Source: Pseudomonas sp. P8_229 (lineage in GTDB: Bacteria; Pseudomonadota; Gammaproteobacteria; Pseudomonadales; Pseudomonadaceae). From it: a stretch of DNA of 64,000 nt. This document shows positions 32,198 to 40,746 of this stretch, in pieces. The translations under genes were made by a program, and so were the position numbers. The first letter of the stretch is position 1; each line of letters opens with the position of its first letter. The notes beneath the pieces were generated by a model. It made no database searches. It worked only from the letters and a program-made list of their open reading frames with translations, and was not told where the DNA came from. Location: positions 3,283,501-3,347,500 of the forward strand of contig NZ_CP125378.1 of assembly GCF_034008635.1 (NCBI RefSeq), in the 5' to 3' direction.

Positions 32198-32857
32198 GTG
32201 ACAATGATGCTTGAGCAAATTCAAAGCTTTTCCAATAGCAGTTCTGCAATCGTTACGGCACTTGCAGGAATCGTCGTAATTCTGATCACAGCCTTGGTAA
32301 AGGCGCTGGAATTTTACGATAACCACTTCGTACATAAGCGATACAAGCGTTTGAAAGAACTACGCAGCGATCGGGTAGTGGAGAGCCCCTTTACTACGTA
32401 TCTCGATGATGCAATCCAGCTTGAAGGGTTTCACATCGCTTCGGGTATTCGTGCCAGCTCCCTGAAGGCAGCTGCGTTACTGAGGCTCTCCCAGTTGGGG
32501 CTTTGGGATAGGAAGCAGATTCGACAAGTCGCCAAATACTTGGTCATTACTCCAGAGAACCCCACGCCTTTTATCAGAATCCGGGGCTCAGACGTAATTG
32601 GCGCTTGGGTCGGAATGCTCGCAGCTATGATTTTCATGGTTATTGGAGCTACCTTGGGCATCGCAGTCATGTTGAAAGCGGGGCCGCCTTACGGATTTTT
32701 CATAGGGATTAGTCTCGTCTTTACGTTTACCTGCGGTAGTGCTTTATTTGCAACCGGATACAACGAATACAGGAATGCAAAACGGTTTGAACAGTATCTG
32801 ATCGCCCATCCCGAAACGTTCCTCCCGCCGCAAAGTCGAGAATCAGAAGCAGAGTAA
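32198..32857 (+). CDS. Membrane protein (219 aa), unknown cargo gene
   Basis: A 219-residue protein with one N-terminal transmembrane helix (IVTALAGIVVILITALVKAL), a cytosolic middle domain (residues 45-130; LRSDRVVESPFTTYLDDAIQ) and two C-terminal helices (VGMLAAMIFMVIGATLGIAV; FFIGISLVFTFTCGSALFA). The topology of a short anchor, a helical domain and a hairpin is seen in membrane effectors of abortive-infection systems, but no known family can be named. It may start at 32204 (MMLEQ) instead. It lies alone in repeat-rich DNA. Confidence 0.6.
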   Translation: MTMMLEQIQSFSNSSSAIVTALAGIVVILITALVKALEFYDNHFVHKRYKRLKELRSDRVVESPFTTYLDDAIQLEGFHIASGIRASSLKAAALLRLSQLGLWDRKQIRQVAKYLVITPENPTPFIRIRGSDVIGAWVGMLAAMIFMVIGATLGIAVMLKAGPPYGFFIGISLVFTFTCGSALFATGYNEYRNAKRFEQYLIAHPETFLPPQSRESEAE

Positions 32858-33730
32858 TCGGATCTTCCAAATAGCTCGGAGCGACCATAGTAGCCACGGC
32901 ACGGTTCTGTAGTTCGTACCATGAAGGTCTGCGGCACTTTGACCACGCTTTGACGGAATGTGAGACAGGCATGAGACGAACCCCGCGCATGACAACCGTC
33001 TGAGCTTAATCCGCGTGCGTGCCGTCAAAGAGTGGGACTTTGCCGTCTCATACCCATAACAGACCCCAAACGAATTCTGGACAGGCTCTGGACTGTTTAA
33101 GCGGCGGTAAGGTTGGCCGACTCCGTCCGGGAGCCACTGTCGGCGCGGTCAGGAGCAGGTCGGGCAGCAGACTGGATAGCGACCACGTCCAGAAAATGGG
33201 AACGCCCACGACGGTGATTTGTGAGGCTGGCGAGTCATGAATACACCTGGAAAAGCAAACCTAAATCCTTGACCACCCTTGACGGAGCCTTGACGGAATT
33301 TTTGACAGGGCTTGACGGATTTCTCCCGCACCACCTCTAGTTGGAACGCTGAAAGCCACGCAGTTCATGGTTTCGCGGGCATTCACGCAGCTTGACCGGT
33401 ACCAGCCACGTCAATAACTCTAGAGATGGTCGTCAAGGTAACTGCTCGATCAATCGTCAGGTCTAGGCCTGCGGGATGGAGTGGCAAACACCGGGTCGTT
33501 AAATCCTTAGCGCGCCAAGCAATACTAGACAGTCCCTTGACGAATTTTCGCCGACAGGTCTCTTTCAAATTGGCCGCAGCCCAAGCAATACGCCGCCAGC
33601 GTGAAAGGCAATGTGCTGGCGCTTGATGCTCGTCAAGGAAAAATGCCCACCCCGACCAGACCTACACCGAACTGGAATGCAACTGGCGGCTACACTTGGT
33701 TGTGAGATCATCGAAGGTGGAGAGTCGTAG
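32858..33730. other. Non-coding spacer with TTGAC-type repeats
   Basis: 873 bp without a convincing gene between the membrane-protein gene and the HNH gene. It contains the second copy of the GAATGT-AGACAGGCAT-AGAC sequence (32956-32977) and a TTGAC/GTCAA repeat array (separate entry). Short ORFs on both strands lack ribosome sites. Confidence 0.6.
32937..33640. repeat. TTGAC(GG) repeat array
   Basis: About a dozen TTGAC or GTCAA pentamers, concentrated at 33269, 33279, 33290, 33302 and 33312 (10-12-bp spacing), with further copies near 32937-32952, 33390, 33435, 33534 and inverted ones near 33014 and 33634. Roughly 1.4 would be expected in 700 bp. Iteron or arm-site type. Confidence 0.55.
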
Positions 33731-34843
33731 ATGGATTTGTGCAGTTTATGCGAGATTAAGTTAACTACTGAGAATGACTCCAGAGAACACATCATCCCCA
33801 ATAGCATCGGTGGCCGAAGAAAAATCAAAGGCTTTTTGTGCCAAAAATGTAATAGCACTACAGGCGAAGAGTGGGATACAGAACTCAGCAAGCAGTTGAA
33901 TCCTTTGTGTCTAATGTTTTTTATTCAAAGAGAGAGAGGGAGCCCTCCCTCACAGACATTTGAGACAACAGAAGGGAGGTCTCTAACACTTCATAGCGAG
34001 GGCGGGATGTCACCAGCCAAAGTGAGCTTTGAAGAAGTGACAGTTGACGGAAAAACGAGTATTAGAATAATTGCTCGTGACATCAAAGAAGCAAAATCAA
34101 TATTAAAAGGCGTGAAAAGTAAACATCCGACCATAAATATAGATCAACTGATTTCCGATCTAATACCCACCGAGGAATATCTTTCCGGGATGCTGAAATT
34201 TGACCTCGCGTTTGGTGGCCCAAACTCGGGAAAATCGATAGTTAAATCGACACTGTGCTTGGCTCACAGCGCAGGCGTTGCGTCGACCTCTTGCGAGCAA
34301 GCTATCGAGTACCTTCGCCGCGATGGTAACCCTTGTTTCGGCTATTATAATGAACAAGATTTAGTAGAAAATCGTCCACTTAATACTCCCTTGCACTGCG
34401 TGGCCATCCAAGGTGATCCCGACTCAGGACTGCTTCTGGGTTATGTGGAATACTTTGGCATACAGCGAATGATTGTGTGTCTCTCTGAAAATTACGTTGG
34501 AAGTAAAATATCCAAGAGCTATGCGATAAATCCAGTTACAGGTGTCGAGCTGACCTTAAATATCCGTATGCCGTTGAGCTTGGAGGATGTTTATGCAACG
34601 TATGATTACGAGAAATATGACCCCGTCAAAATGCAACAGTGCTTTGAAGCAGTGATACCTGTTGCGTTAGCAATGTCAGAAGCCAGAGAAAGGGATCGGG
34701 TTTTATCTGAAGCTGTTAAGTTTGCATTTGAAAACTGCGGTGCAAATGAGGGCGAACTGATTACCGACGCCCAGTACAAAAAATTTTGCCGACTAATGGC
34801 AGAAAAACTCGCGCCTTACGTGTTAAGACAGAAACAACCGTAG
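33731..34843 (+). CDS. HNH_5-type endonuclease-like protein (370 aa)
   Basis: A 370-residue protein. The first 45 residues are an HNH-type zinc/metal unit: C4-x2-C7, EHIIPNSIGG (E19-H20, N24) and C37-x2-C40 in GFLCQKCNST. This resembles the HNH_5 class. The remaining 320 residues form a large alpha-beta region (FDLAFGGPNSGKS, SAGVASTSCEQAIEYLRRDG) that is not recognised; GGPNSGKS looks like a P-loop by eye but the context is not a proper Walker A strand. Likely a nuclease of restriction or toxin type. The gene is AT-rich and stands alone after the TTGAC array. Confidence 0.75.
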   Translation: MDLCSLCEIKLTTENDSREHIIPNSIGGRRKIKGFLCQKCNSTTGEEWDTELSKQLNPLCLMFFIQRERGSPPSQTFETTEGRSLTLHSEGGMSPAKVSFEEVTVDGKTSIRIIARDIKEAKSILKGVKSKHPTINIDQLISDLIPTEEYLSGMLKFDLAFGGPNSGKSIVKSTLCLAHSAGVASTSCEQAIEYLRRDGNPCFGYYNEQDLVENRPLNTPLHCVAIQGDPDSGLLLGYVEYFGIQRMIVCLSENYVGSKISKSYAINPVTGVELTLNIRMPLSLEDVYATYDYEKYDPVKMQQCFEAVIPVALAMSEARERDRVLSEAVKFAFENCGANEGELITDAQYKKFCRLMAEKLAPYVLRQKQP

Positions 34844-34945
34844 GAACCAATATCGACGGCACGGGGAGCGGTTCCGGCTAAGCAAACATTTGAGGACAGA
34901 GAATTTTCCGTTATCGACTGTAATTGTCTACCCGCAGACAAGGTG

Positions 34946-35101
34946 ATGTTCCCGCCGGAGCTGGCGCTGCAGATTATCAGGAAGGCCAGCGCAATGGCGG
35001 CGGCATTCGAGGAGCAAGTGCTCAACCAGCTCACCACGGGTGCCCGGCGCGTCCTTTCGCGGGAAACTGTTCAAAGGCGAGTCATCAGGAAAATGCTCTA
35101 G
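34946..35101 (+). CDS. Small ORF (51 aa), in frame with the HNH gene
   Basis: ATG 34946 begins MFPPELALQIIRKASAMAAA followed by a helical, basic C-terminus (TTGARRVLSRETVQRRVIRK). The same reading frame is open all the way back to the HNH stop codon (TAG at 34841-34843), so suppression of that stop would extend the HNH protein by 85 residues. No ribosome site is evident before 34946. It could be a gene remnant or a short real protein. Confidence 0.35.
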   Translation: MFPPELALQIIRKASAMAAAFEEQVLNQLTTGARRVLSRETVQRRVIRKML

Positions 35102-35142
35102 GCTGCCCGCTCGAATCACCTGAATTCCGGTAGTTTTCCAGC

Positions 35143-35171
35143 ACCTGACCTACCGAACTGGGAGGTCAGGT
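35143..35171. promoter_or_regulatory. Inverted repeat before the ART-like gene
   Basis: ACCTGACCT and AGGTCAGGT (9-bp perfect arms) flank an 11-nt centre, 66-94 bp upstream of the start at 35237. The position fits an operator; there is no T tract. Confidence 0.5.
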
Positions 35172-35236
35172 CGAAAATTCAAAAAGCTGGCGGTGGCAAC
35201 CTCTATCCGCCCGACAACCAAAGAAGGCTTGCTCAG

Positions 35237-35800
35237 ATGGTTAGTCGCACAAATACCCGTGACTTGGTGGAAGCAATACTTCGCTCGGATCACGAAGCTA
35301 CCAGGAAGCTTATTTTCGACATAGGCGAAAGAAAAGGGGAGTGGAGCTATTTCATCACCAGGCTATTGGATGGCGTCATGGTTTCAGATGAAGCAAAAAA
35401 TCAATTCCATTCAGTGTGGATTGAGCTGGGCCGGCGGATTCGGGATCAGGTCGGTGACGACAAGACTCTTGCAATGATGCTGGGTGCGCTGCTACCCAAA
35501 TACCGAGGGGAGACAATTCGGCTTTACAGAGGAGAAAACTCAGAACGCTATGAAGCTGGCAGAGTCGGTTTCTGTTGGACGCCCCGCGTTGATAAAGCCG
35601 AAATGTTTGGAAGAGGCCTGAATGCGTATCATGGCGATGGCGGAATCCTGCTCACGGTTATTGCAGATCAGTCCTCAATACTCGCAGGTCCAAATGCGGA
35701 CAGCATTCATCTCGGAGAGCACGAGCATACGGTTGATCCGTTCTCGCTCCGCAATATTGAAGTCTTAAATACTTTTCCGCTCCAGCCTTCTGACCGGTAA
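35237..35800 (+). CDS. Candidate ADP-ribosyltransferase-like protein (187 aa)
   Basis: A 187-residue protein. The N-terminal half is helical (RDLVEAILRSDHEATRKLIF). The C-terminal half has features of the R-S-E class of ADP-ribosyltransferases in the right order: R98 in RLYRGEN at the end of a strand, a FCWTP segment around residues 112-116 followed by VDKAEMFGRGL, and GEHEHTVDP with E161-x-E163 as the ExE turn. These are pattern-based; the identity is not proven. If real it would be a toxin or modifier, and no immunity or antitoxin gene follows. It is the last gene before the right attachment site. Confidence 0.55.
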   Translation: MVSRTNTRDLVEAILRSDHEATRKLIFDIGERKGEWSYFITRLLDGVMVSDEAKNQFHSVWIELGRRIRDQVGDDKTLAMMLGALLPKYRGETIRLYRGENSERYEAGRVGFCWTPRVDKAEMFGRGLNAYHGDGGILLTVIADQSSILAGPNADSIHLGEHEHTVDPFSLRNIEVLNTFPLQPSDR

Positions 35801-35932
35801 TCACGGTACCTGCGAATCCACACAGCGATTGACCACTACCTCGATCCGGGGTGGTGCTCGTGCTCAAGGTAACTCGACTTCAGATGGTGTCGTTGAGGAT
35901 TCTGACGAGTTGTGAGCCCTAGGCTTTTTGAG

Positions 35933-35953
35933 AAACGGGGAACAAACGGGGAA
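35933..35953. promoter_or_regulatory. Integrase arm-type repeats, right end
   Basis: Two AAACGGGGAA copies at 35933 and 35944 (11 bp apart), the same 10-mer as at the left end. The 14-mer GAGAAACGGGGAAC is identical at 15548 and 35930. Confidence 0.65.
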
Positions 35954-35984
35954 AATTTTGTCTTTCAGAGGCTTAAAACGAAAA

Positions 35985-36012
35985 AGGCTCACCGCAAGGT
36001 GAGCCTAAGTCG
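35985..36012 (-). terminator. Terminator of tRNA-Thr
   Basis: AGGCTCACC and GGTGAGCCT form a 9-bp stem with a GCAA loop; on the minus strand it is followed by TTTTTCGTTTT. It belongs to the island, having replaced the chromosomal terminator now seen at 15341. Confidence 0.8.
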
Positions 36013-36022
36013 TTGTTCTATA

Positions 36023-36098
<76 letters not shown>

Positions 36099-36518
36099 GT
36101 GTGGGCGACGATTATAGCGATTGGGTTGGTTCTGTAAACCCCTGAATTCAGACTATTTTTATGCAGGCGCTGGATCGGGCGTGGCATGGGCTGTCTCTCT
36201 GGGTTTTCAGCCGCAAAACCGGGCTTCCTGGCGGCCAATTCAGCCTGAGTGTGAGGACAGAATTTTTGCACCGTTCAAGCACCCATTTCACCCGTTTATG
36301 TCCTTTTGATTGGAAGCTTATGCACAACGGATCGGCGCTACGGCGGCGTTGCAGGGGATTTTGTGGACACGTTCTCATTTTGTGCGCAACGCCCTGTTTT
36401 ACAGGTTTTTTATCTATATGAACAAAAAATGACCAATGATGTTTTTACCGTGCAATGGCCGTGGATATTGGATCCACGGGAAAACCATCAACAGAGTTAT
36501 CCACAGCCTGTAAAGGTT
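36099..36518. other. Non-coding spacer right of tRNA-Thr
   Basis: 420 bp with the tRNA-Thr promoter presumably near 36100-36150 on the minus strand. A perfect DnaA-box sequence (TTATCCACA) is at 36497. I see no gene. Confidence 0.6.
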
Positions 36519-37754
36519 TTAACTGCGTTCGGCCAGCAGCAGAAAATTACGCGGGGTCAGCGGGGTGTCGCAGAAGGTGCCGAGGCGTACGACGTATCCC
36601 TGTTCGCTGAGAAAAATGGCTCGATCAAGGTTCAGCCAAAGCTCCAGCGGTCGTCGGAACAGTCCGCGCAGTAATTCCAGGTTGCGAACTTCGGCCAACC
36701 GCTGCCATCCGGCGGTTTCCATCGCCTGCCAATCTGGCGTGCCGATTGTGGATAACTCTTTCAGCGCTGCCAGGTCGTGGCAGTAATCGGCGAAAGGTTT
36801 GTCCAGCCAGGCGCTGGGCAGGGATGGAGTTGGCAGGTATTCGTCTACGCCGCGCACTTGTCGCTGCAGCAGGTCGAAGGCCAGACGACGGGCCATGGAG
36901 GTGTCGCGCTGACGTCGGATGCGTGCACCGGCGGTGACGGTTTCGCTCATTGGCAGCGCCAGATCTTCGAGCGAGAGCTGTAGGGAGGATCGCAAACCGA
37001 CGGAGGACAATGCCTGGTACTCATTGCGATTGATCCGGTTGTAGCAGCACGGGGCGATGGCCATTCGCTGACATCCGGCTGCGCTCGCCAGTTGCATCAG
37101 GCGCACATGCAGGTCGCCGCAGGCGTGCAGGGCGACGGGGGTGTGTTGAGCGCTCAATACGGTTGCTGCGTCTGCTGCCAGAACATCCTGCTCTACATGC
37201 AAGGCGTGCAAATGGTGACGCTGACTTAATGCCTGACCGCTGGCGACCAACGCCGGATCGTATTCGACACAAGTCAGTTGTTGTCCCGCACTCAACAGAC
37301 GTCGGCCCAAATGACCCTTGCCGGAACACCAATCCAGCCAGTGTGTCGGTGATGCTGTAAAGGACAAGCGACTAGCGAACGCTTCAATCTGTTGCCACTT
37401 GCGTCCCGGCACATCGACATTCAATCGATGGCCTGCGGTTTCCAGCGCATGCCCTGGCAACTCTCCGACCGCGCTCAGCTCGGTCGACAACGCCGCCAAT
37501 GCAGCGAACGGCTCTGGCGCATCGACGAGATCGGCAGGATGGTTATGCGCCCGCTCTGCATCTTCCAGCGATCGCCCGCGTAGCCACGAAGACAACTCGG
37601 GGTAGGCGGTTTCCCACGGTAGCGAGAGATGAGTGAACGGACGAGGTTTCCACAGCGCCTGATGCTCAAGCAAAAAAGCATCCAGCGCGGTGAAGCGGGC
37701 GAGTAGGTCCTCGCCCGTCAGCACACAGGAAGGATCAACGCCCTTGGCAGGCAT
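36519..37754 (-). CDS. SAM-dependent methyltransferase-like protein
   Basis: A 411-residue protein with a class-I methyltransferase domain in the middle: motif I is DWCSGKGHLGRRLL, then CVEYDPALV for motif II and VALHACGDLH for motif III/IV, which resembles the METTL25/RRNAD1-type group. APCCYNRI is the family's post-motif block. The substrate is unknown. The ATG at 37754 overlaps the end of the upstream permease gene by 20 bp and has no clear ribosome site; a GTG at about 37724 could be used. The gene appears co-transcribed with the ABC transporter operon. Confidence 0.8.
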   Translation of the reverse strand: MPAKGVDPSCVLTGEDLLARFTALDAFLLEHQALWKPRPFTHLSLPWETAYPELSSWLRGRSLEDAERAHNHPADLVDAPEPFAALAALSTELSAVGELPGHALETAGHRLNVDVPGRKWQQIEAFASRLSFTASPTHWLDWCSGKGHLGRRLLSAGQQLTCVEYDPALVASGQALSQRHHLHALHVEQDVLAADAATVLSAQHTPVALHACGDLHVRLMQLASAAGCQRMAIAPCCYNRINRNEYQALSSVGLRSSLQLSLEDLALPMSETVTAGARIRRQRDTSMARRLAFDLLQRQVRGVDEYLPTPSLPSAWLDKPFADYCHDLAALKELSTIGTPDWQAMETAGWQRLAEVRNLELLRGLFRRPLELWLNLDRAIFLSEQGYVVRLGTFCDTPLTPRNFLLLAERS

Positions 37755-38439
37755 CGACGCGCAACCAGCGCTCCAGCAGCTTGAAGCCGCGCACCAGCAC
37801 GTAGGACATCAGCAGATAGAACACGCCGGCGGCGAAGAATATTTCCACCGGCAGGTAGGTGCGGGCGATGATCGTGCGGGCCATGCCGGTGAGTTCCAGC
37901 AGGGTCACGGTGCTCGCGAGCGCGCTGGCCTTGAGCATCAGGATCACTTCGTTGCTGTAGGCCGGCAGGCCGATGCGCGCCGCACGCGGCAGCATGATGT
38001 AGAACATCGCCTTGGGTTTGGACATGCCCAGCGCCCGTGCCGCTTCGATCTCGCCGGGCGGAATCGCCTGGATCGCGCCGCGCAGGATCTCGGCGATGTA
38101 CGCCGCGGTGTGCAGGGTCATGGTCGCGGTGGTACACCAGAACGGATCGCGCAGGTACGGCCACATCGCGCTGTTACGAACCGCGTCGAACTGCGCCAGG
38201 CCGTAGTAGACGAGGAACAGTTGCACCAGCAGCGGCGTGCCACGGAAAAAGAAGATGTAGGCGTAGGGCAAAGCGCGCACGTACCACAGCTTCGAAGAGC
38301 GGGCGATGCCCAGGGGAATTGCCAGCAGCAGGCCGGCAATCACTGCAATGGCTACCAGCTCCAGGGTCAGGGTCGCGCCCTGCGCCAGTTTCGGCAGCCA
38401 CTTGATGATGATGTCCCATTTAAAATCAGCCCAATTCAT
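37735..38439 (-). CDS. Polar amino acid ABC transporter permease 2 (HisM/ArtM type)
   Basis: A 234-residue inner-membrane permease with five or six helices. The binding-protein-dependent transport signature EIEAARALGMSKPKAMFYIM is clear, as are AYIAEILRGAI and IFFFRGTPLLVQLFLVYYG. I begin at ATG 38439, whose ATGA overlaps the stop of the first permease; the open frame continues upstream without reason. With the neighbouring permease it forms the heterodimeric channel of a His/Arg/Orn-type importer. Operon order is ATPase, binding protein, permease 1, permease 2. Confidence 0.93.
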   Translation of the reverse strand: MNWADFKWDIIIKWLPKLAQGATLTLELVAIAVIAGLLLAIPLGIARSSKLWYVRALPYAYIFFFRGTPLLVQLFLVYYGLAQFDAVRNSAMWPYLRDPFWCTTATMTLHTAAYIAEILRGAIQAIPPGEIEAARALGMSKPKAMFYIMLPRAARIGLPAYSNEVILMLKASALASTVTLLELTGMARTIIARTYLPVEIFFAAGVFYLLMSYVLVRGFKLLERWLRVDACQGR

Positions 38440-39131
38440 GAAGCGCTCCTCGCAAAGCCGCGAGCGGCGCGTTTTTCCAGGAAGTGCATGCCGGTCATCG
38501 CCAGTACGGTCAGGCCAAGGTACATGACCGCCGCCACCAGATAGAAGGTGAACGGCTGTTTCGAGACGGTCACGCCGATCTGCGCGTGACGCATGATTTC
38601 TTCCAGGCCGATCACCGACACCAGCGCGGTGTCTTTCATCAGGATCATGAACAGATTGCCCAGGCCCGGCAGGGCGATGCGCCACATCTGCGGCATGATC
38701 AGCCTGGTGAAGATCCGCCATTTCGACAGGCCCAGCGCCACACCGGCTTCGCGGTGGCCCTTGGGAATGGCGAGGATCGCGCCTCGGAACACTTCTGTGG
38801 CATAGGCGCCGAAGCACAGACCCAGCGCAATGACGCCGGCGGCAAAAGCGCTGAGTTGCAAGTCGGGGTTACCGAAGAACTCACCGAGGCTGCGCATCAG
38901 GTTGACCGTACCGAAGTAGATCAACAGCACCCAGAGCAATTCCGGGACGCCACGCACCAGGGTCGAATAAGTGCCGCCAAGCCATTGCAGCGGCTTGTAC
39001 GGGGAAGTCTTGGCCAAGGCGCCGAGCAGACCGAGTATCAGTCCCAGGCACAGGGCCGTAAGCGCCAGTTTGACGGTCATCAGCGCGCCGGCGGCGAGGG
39101 CCGGGCCGAATCCGTAGAGGTCGATAATCAT
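38436..39131 (-). CDS. Polar amino acid ABC transporter permease 1 (HisQ/ArtQ type)
   Basis: A 231-residue inner-membrane permease. Family marks: the amphipathic start (MIIDLYGFGPALAAGALMTV), YSTLVRGVPELLWVLLIYFG, and the ATPase-contact loop HREAGVALGLSKWRIFTRLI. It overlaps permease 2 by 4 bp and follows the binding-protein gene by 78 bp. Partner of the HisM-type permease. Confidence 0.93.
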   Translation of the reverse strand: MIIDLYGFGPALAAGALMTVKLALTALCLGLILGLLGALAKTSPYKPLQWLGGTYSTLVRGVPELLWVLLIYFGTVNLMRSLGEFFGNPDLQLSAFAAGVIALGLCFGAYATEVFRGAILAIPKGHREAGVALGLSKWRIFTRLIMPQMWRIALPGLGNLFMILMKDTALVSVIGLEEIMRHAQIGVTVSKQPFTFYLVAAVMYLGLTVLAMTGMHFLEKRAARGFARSAS

Positions 39132-39209
39132 GGGTTTCTGTTCAAATTGCGGCAGGCAAAGTCAGGAGCCGGCGCCGTTGAGTCACGGCGCCGGTCCCAC
39201 AGGTCAGGA

Positions 39210-39959
39210 TCAATAGATGCTGAACGGGAAGTACTTGTCGTTGATCTTCTTGTAGGTACCGTCGGCGACGATTTCCTTCAGTGCGGCGTTCAGCTTCTCA
39301 CGCAGCGGATCGCCTTTACGTACAGCGATGCCGATCTTGTCGCTTTCCACGACCGGGTCGCCCTTGAACTCGTAGTTCTTGCCAGCGTCGCTTTTCAGCC
39401 AGTCATAGTTGGCGTACTTGTCGGCGAGGATGGCGTCGACGCGACCGGAGGTCAGGTCCAGGTAGGCGTTTTCCTGGGTGTCGTAGAGTTTTACTTCGAT
39501 ATCGCTACCGTAAGTGTCCTCAAGCCAGGTGCCGGCGAGCGTTGCGCGCTGGGTGCCGATGATCTTGCCCTTGAGCGAATCCTTGTCGGTTTTGAACTCT
39601 TTATCTTTCGGTGCGATGAACTGCAGCTTGTTCGAGTAGTACGGGTCGGTGAAGTCCACCGCGCCCTTGCGCTCCTCGGTGATCGACAGCGAAGACACCA
39701 AGAAGTCGAACTTCTTGGCGTTTAGTGCAGGGATGATGCCGTCCCAGTCCGAAGTGACCACGGTGCACTCGACTTTCATCTTCGCGCACAGCGCGTCGCC
39801 GATGTCTTTGTCGAAGCCGACTACGTTGCCGCTGGCGTCTTTGTTATTGAACGGCGGGTAAGCCGCTTCGATACCCATCTTCAGGGTCTCGGCCATGGCA
39901 CCAGCGCTGAACGCGAGGGTGACGGCAGCGGCCAGGAAGACCTTCTTGAAATTCTGCAT
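39210..39959 (-). CDS. Polar amino acid periplasmic binding protein
   Basis: A 249-residue solute-binding protein of the lysine/arginine/ornithine/histidine class. It has a standard signal peptide (FKKVFLAAAVTLAFSAGAMA) and the SBP_bac_3 core: MGIEAAYPPFNNKDASG, GFDKDIGDALCAKMKVEC, the DWDGIIPALNAKKFD signature, and the hinge IGTQRATLAGTW. Four cysteines near residues 53-60 may form a disulfide. It delivers a basic or polar amino acid to the two permeases. It is preceded by the ATPase gene with a 13-bp gap. Confidence 0.94.
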   Translation of the reverse strand: MQNFKKVFLAAAVTLAFSAGAMAETLKMGIEAAYPPFNNKDASGNVVGFDKDIGDALCAKMKVECTVVTSDWDGIIPALNAKKFDFLVSSLSITEERKGAVDFTDPYYSNKLQFIAPKDKEFKTDKDSLKGKIIGTQRATLAGTWLEDTYGSDIEVKLYDTQENAYLDLTSGRVDAILADKYANYDWLKSDAGKNYEFKGDPVVESDKIGIAVRKGDPLREKLNAALKEIVADGTYKKINDKYFPFSIY

Positions 39960-39972
39960 GCATGTTGCTCCG

Positions 39973-40746
39973 TTAGCGGTTGCTGGACATGAATTGTTTG
40001 CAGCGCGCCGAAAGCGGGTTTTCGAACACCTGCTGAGGCGATCCTTGCTCTTCTATAAGGCCCTGATGAAGGAACACCACTTCGCTGGAGACCTGACGGG
40101 CGAAGCCCATTTCGTGGGTCACGAGCAGCATGGTGCGGCCTTCTTCGGCCAATGCGCGGATGACACTAAGTACTTCCTGAACCATTTCCGGGTCAAGGGC
40201 CGAGGTGGGTTCGTCGAACAGGATCACCTTCGGTTGCATCGCCAGCGTGCGGGCAATCGCCGCGCGTTGTTGCTGACCACCGGACAATTGCGCCGGGTAG
40301 GCGTGGCGCTTGTCGGCGATGCCGACCTTGGCCAGCAGCGCTTCGGCGACTTCGATGGCTTCAGCCTTGCTCTGACCAAGCACCCGGCGCGGGGCCTCGA
40401 TGATGTTGTCGAGGATGCTCATGTGCGGCCACAGATTAAAGTTTTGAAACACAAAACCAATCTCGGAGCGCAGGCGGTTGATCTGTTTGCCGTCGGCGGC
40501 AACCAGTTCGCCATTCTTGGCGGCCTTGAGCTTGAGTTCTTCACCGGCCACCAGAATCTGGCCCTGATGCGGGTTTTCCAACAGGTTGATGCAACGCAGG
40601 AACGTGGACTTGCCGGAACCGGAGGAACCGAGGATCGAGATCACATCGCCGTCGCGGGCGGTCAGCGAGATGCCTTTGAGCACCTCAAGCTGTCCGTAGC
40701 GTTTGTGCAAGTTGCGGATTTCAAGCGCGGGCGTGGCCTCAGCCAT
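39973..40746 (-). CDS. Polar amino acid ABC transporter ATP-binding protein
   Basis: A 257-residue cytosolic ATPase, first gene of the transporter operon. Walker A is GSSGSGKSTFLRC, the Q loop follows FVFQNFNLWPHMS, the ABC signature is LSGGQQQRAAIARTLA and Walker B VILFDEPTSALDPE; the switch His is in LLVTHEMGFARQV. It belongs to the HisP/GlnQ/ArtP group. The operon promoter should be in the 553-bp spacer to its right. Confidence 0.95.
   Translation of the reverse strand: MAEATPALEIRNLHKRYGQLEVLKGISLTARDGDVISILGSSGSGKSTFLRCINLLENPHQGQILVAGEELKLKAAKNGELVAADGKQINRLRSEIGFVFQNFNLWPHMSILDNIIEAPRRVLGQSKAEAIEVAEALLAKVGIADKRHAYPAQLSGGQQQRAAIARTLAMQPKVILFDEPTSALDPEMVQEVLSVIRALAEEGRTMLLVTHEMGFARQVSSEVVFLHQGLIEEQGSPQQVFENPLSARCKQFMSSNR

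Larger units (their letters stand above)
34844..35236. other. Spacer with a small ORF and an inverted repeat
   Basis: 393 bp between the HNH gene and the ART-like gene. It holds a 51-codon ORF (34946-35101), an inverted repeat at 35143-35171 and nothing else that I can recognise. Confidence 0.55.

Noticed and set aside
36497..36755. Two perfect DnaA-box sequences (TTATCCACA at 36497 and its inverse at 36747), a possible replication or DnaA-regulated site.
   Set aside because: They are 250 bp apart, one lies inside the methyltransferase gene, and no further boxes or AT-rich unwinding element accompany them.
36519..37754. The methyltransferase gene as a restriction-modification component of the island.
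   Set aside because: It is outside the tRNA-Thr boundary, resembles METTL25-type proteins, and is linked to the amino acid ABC operon.
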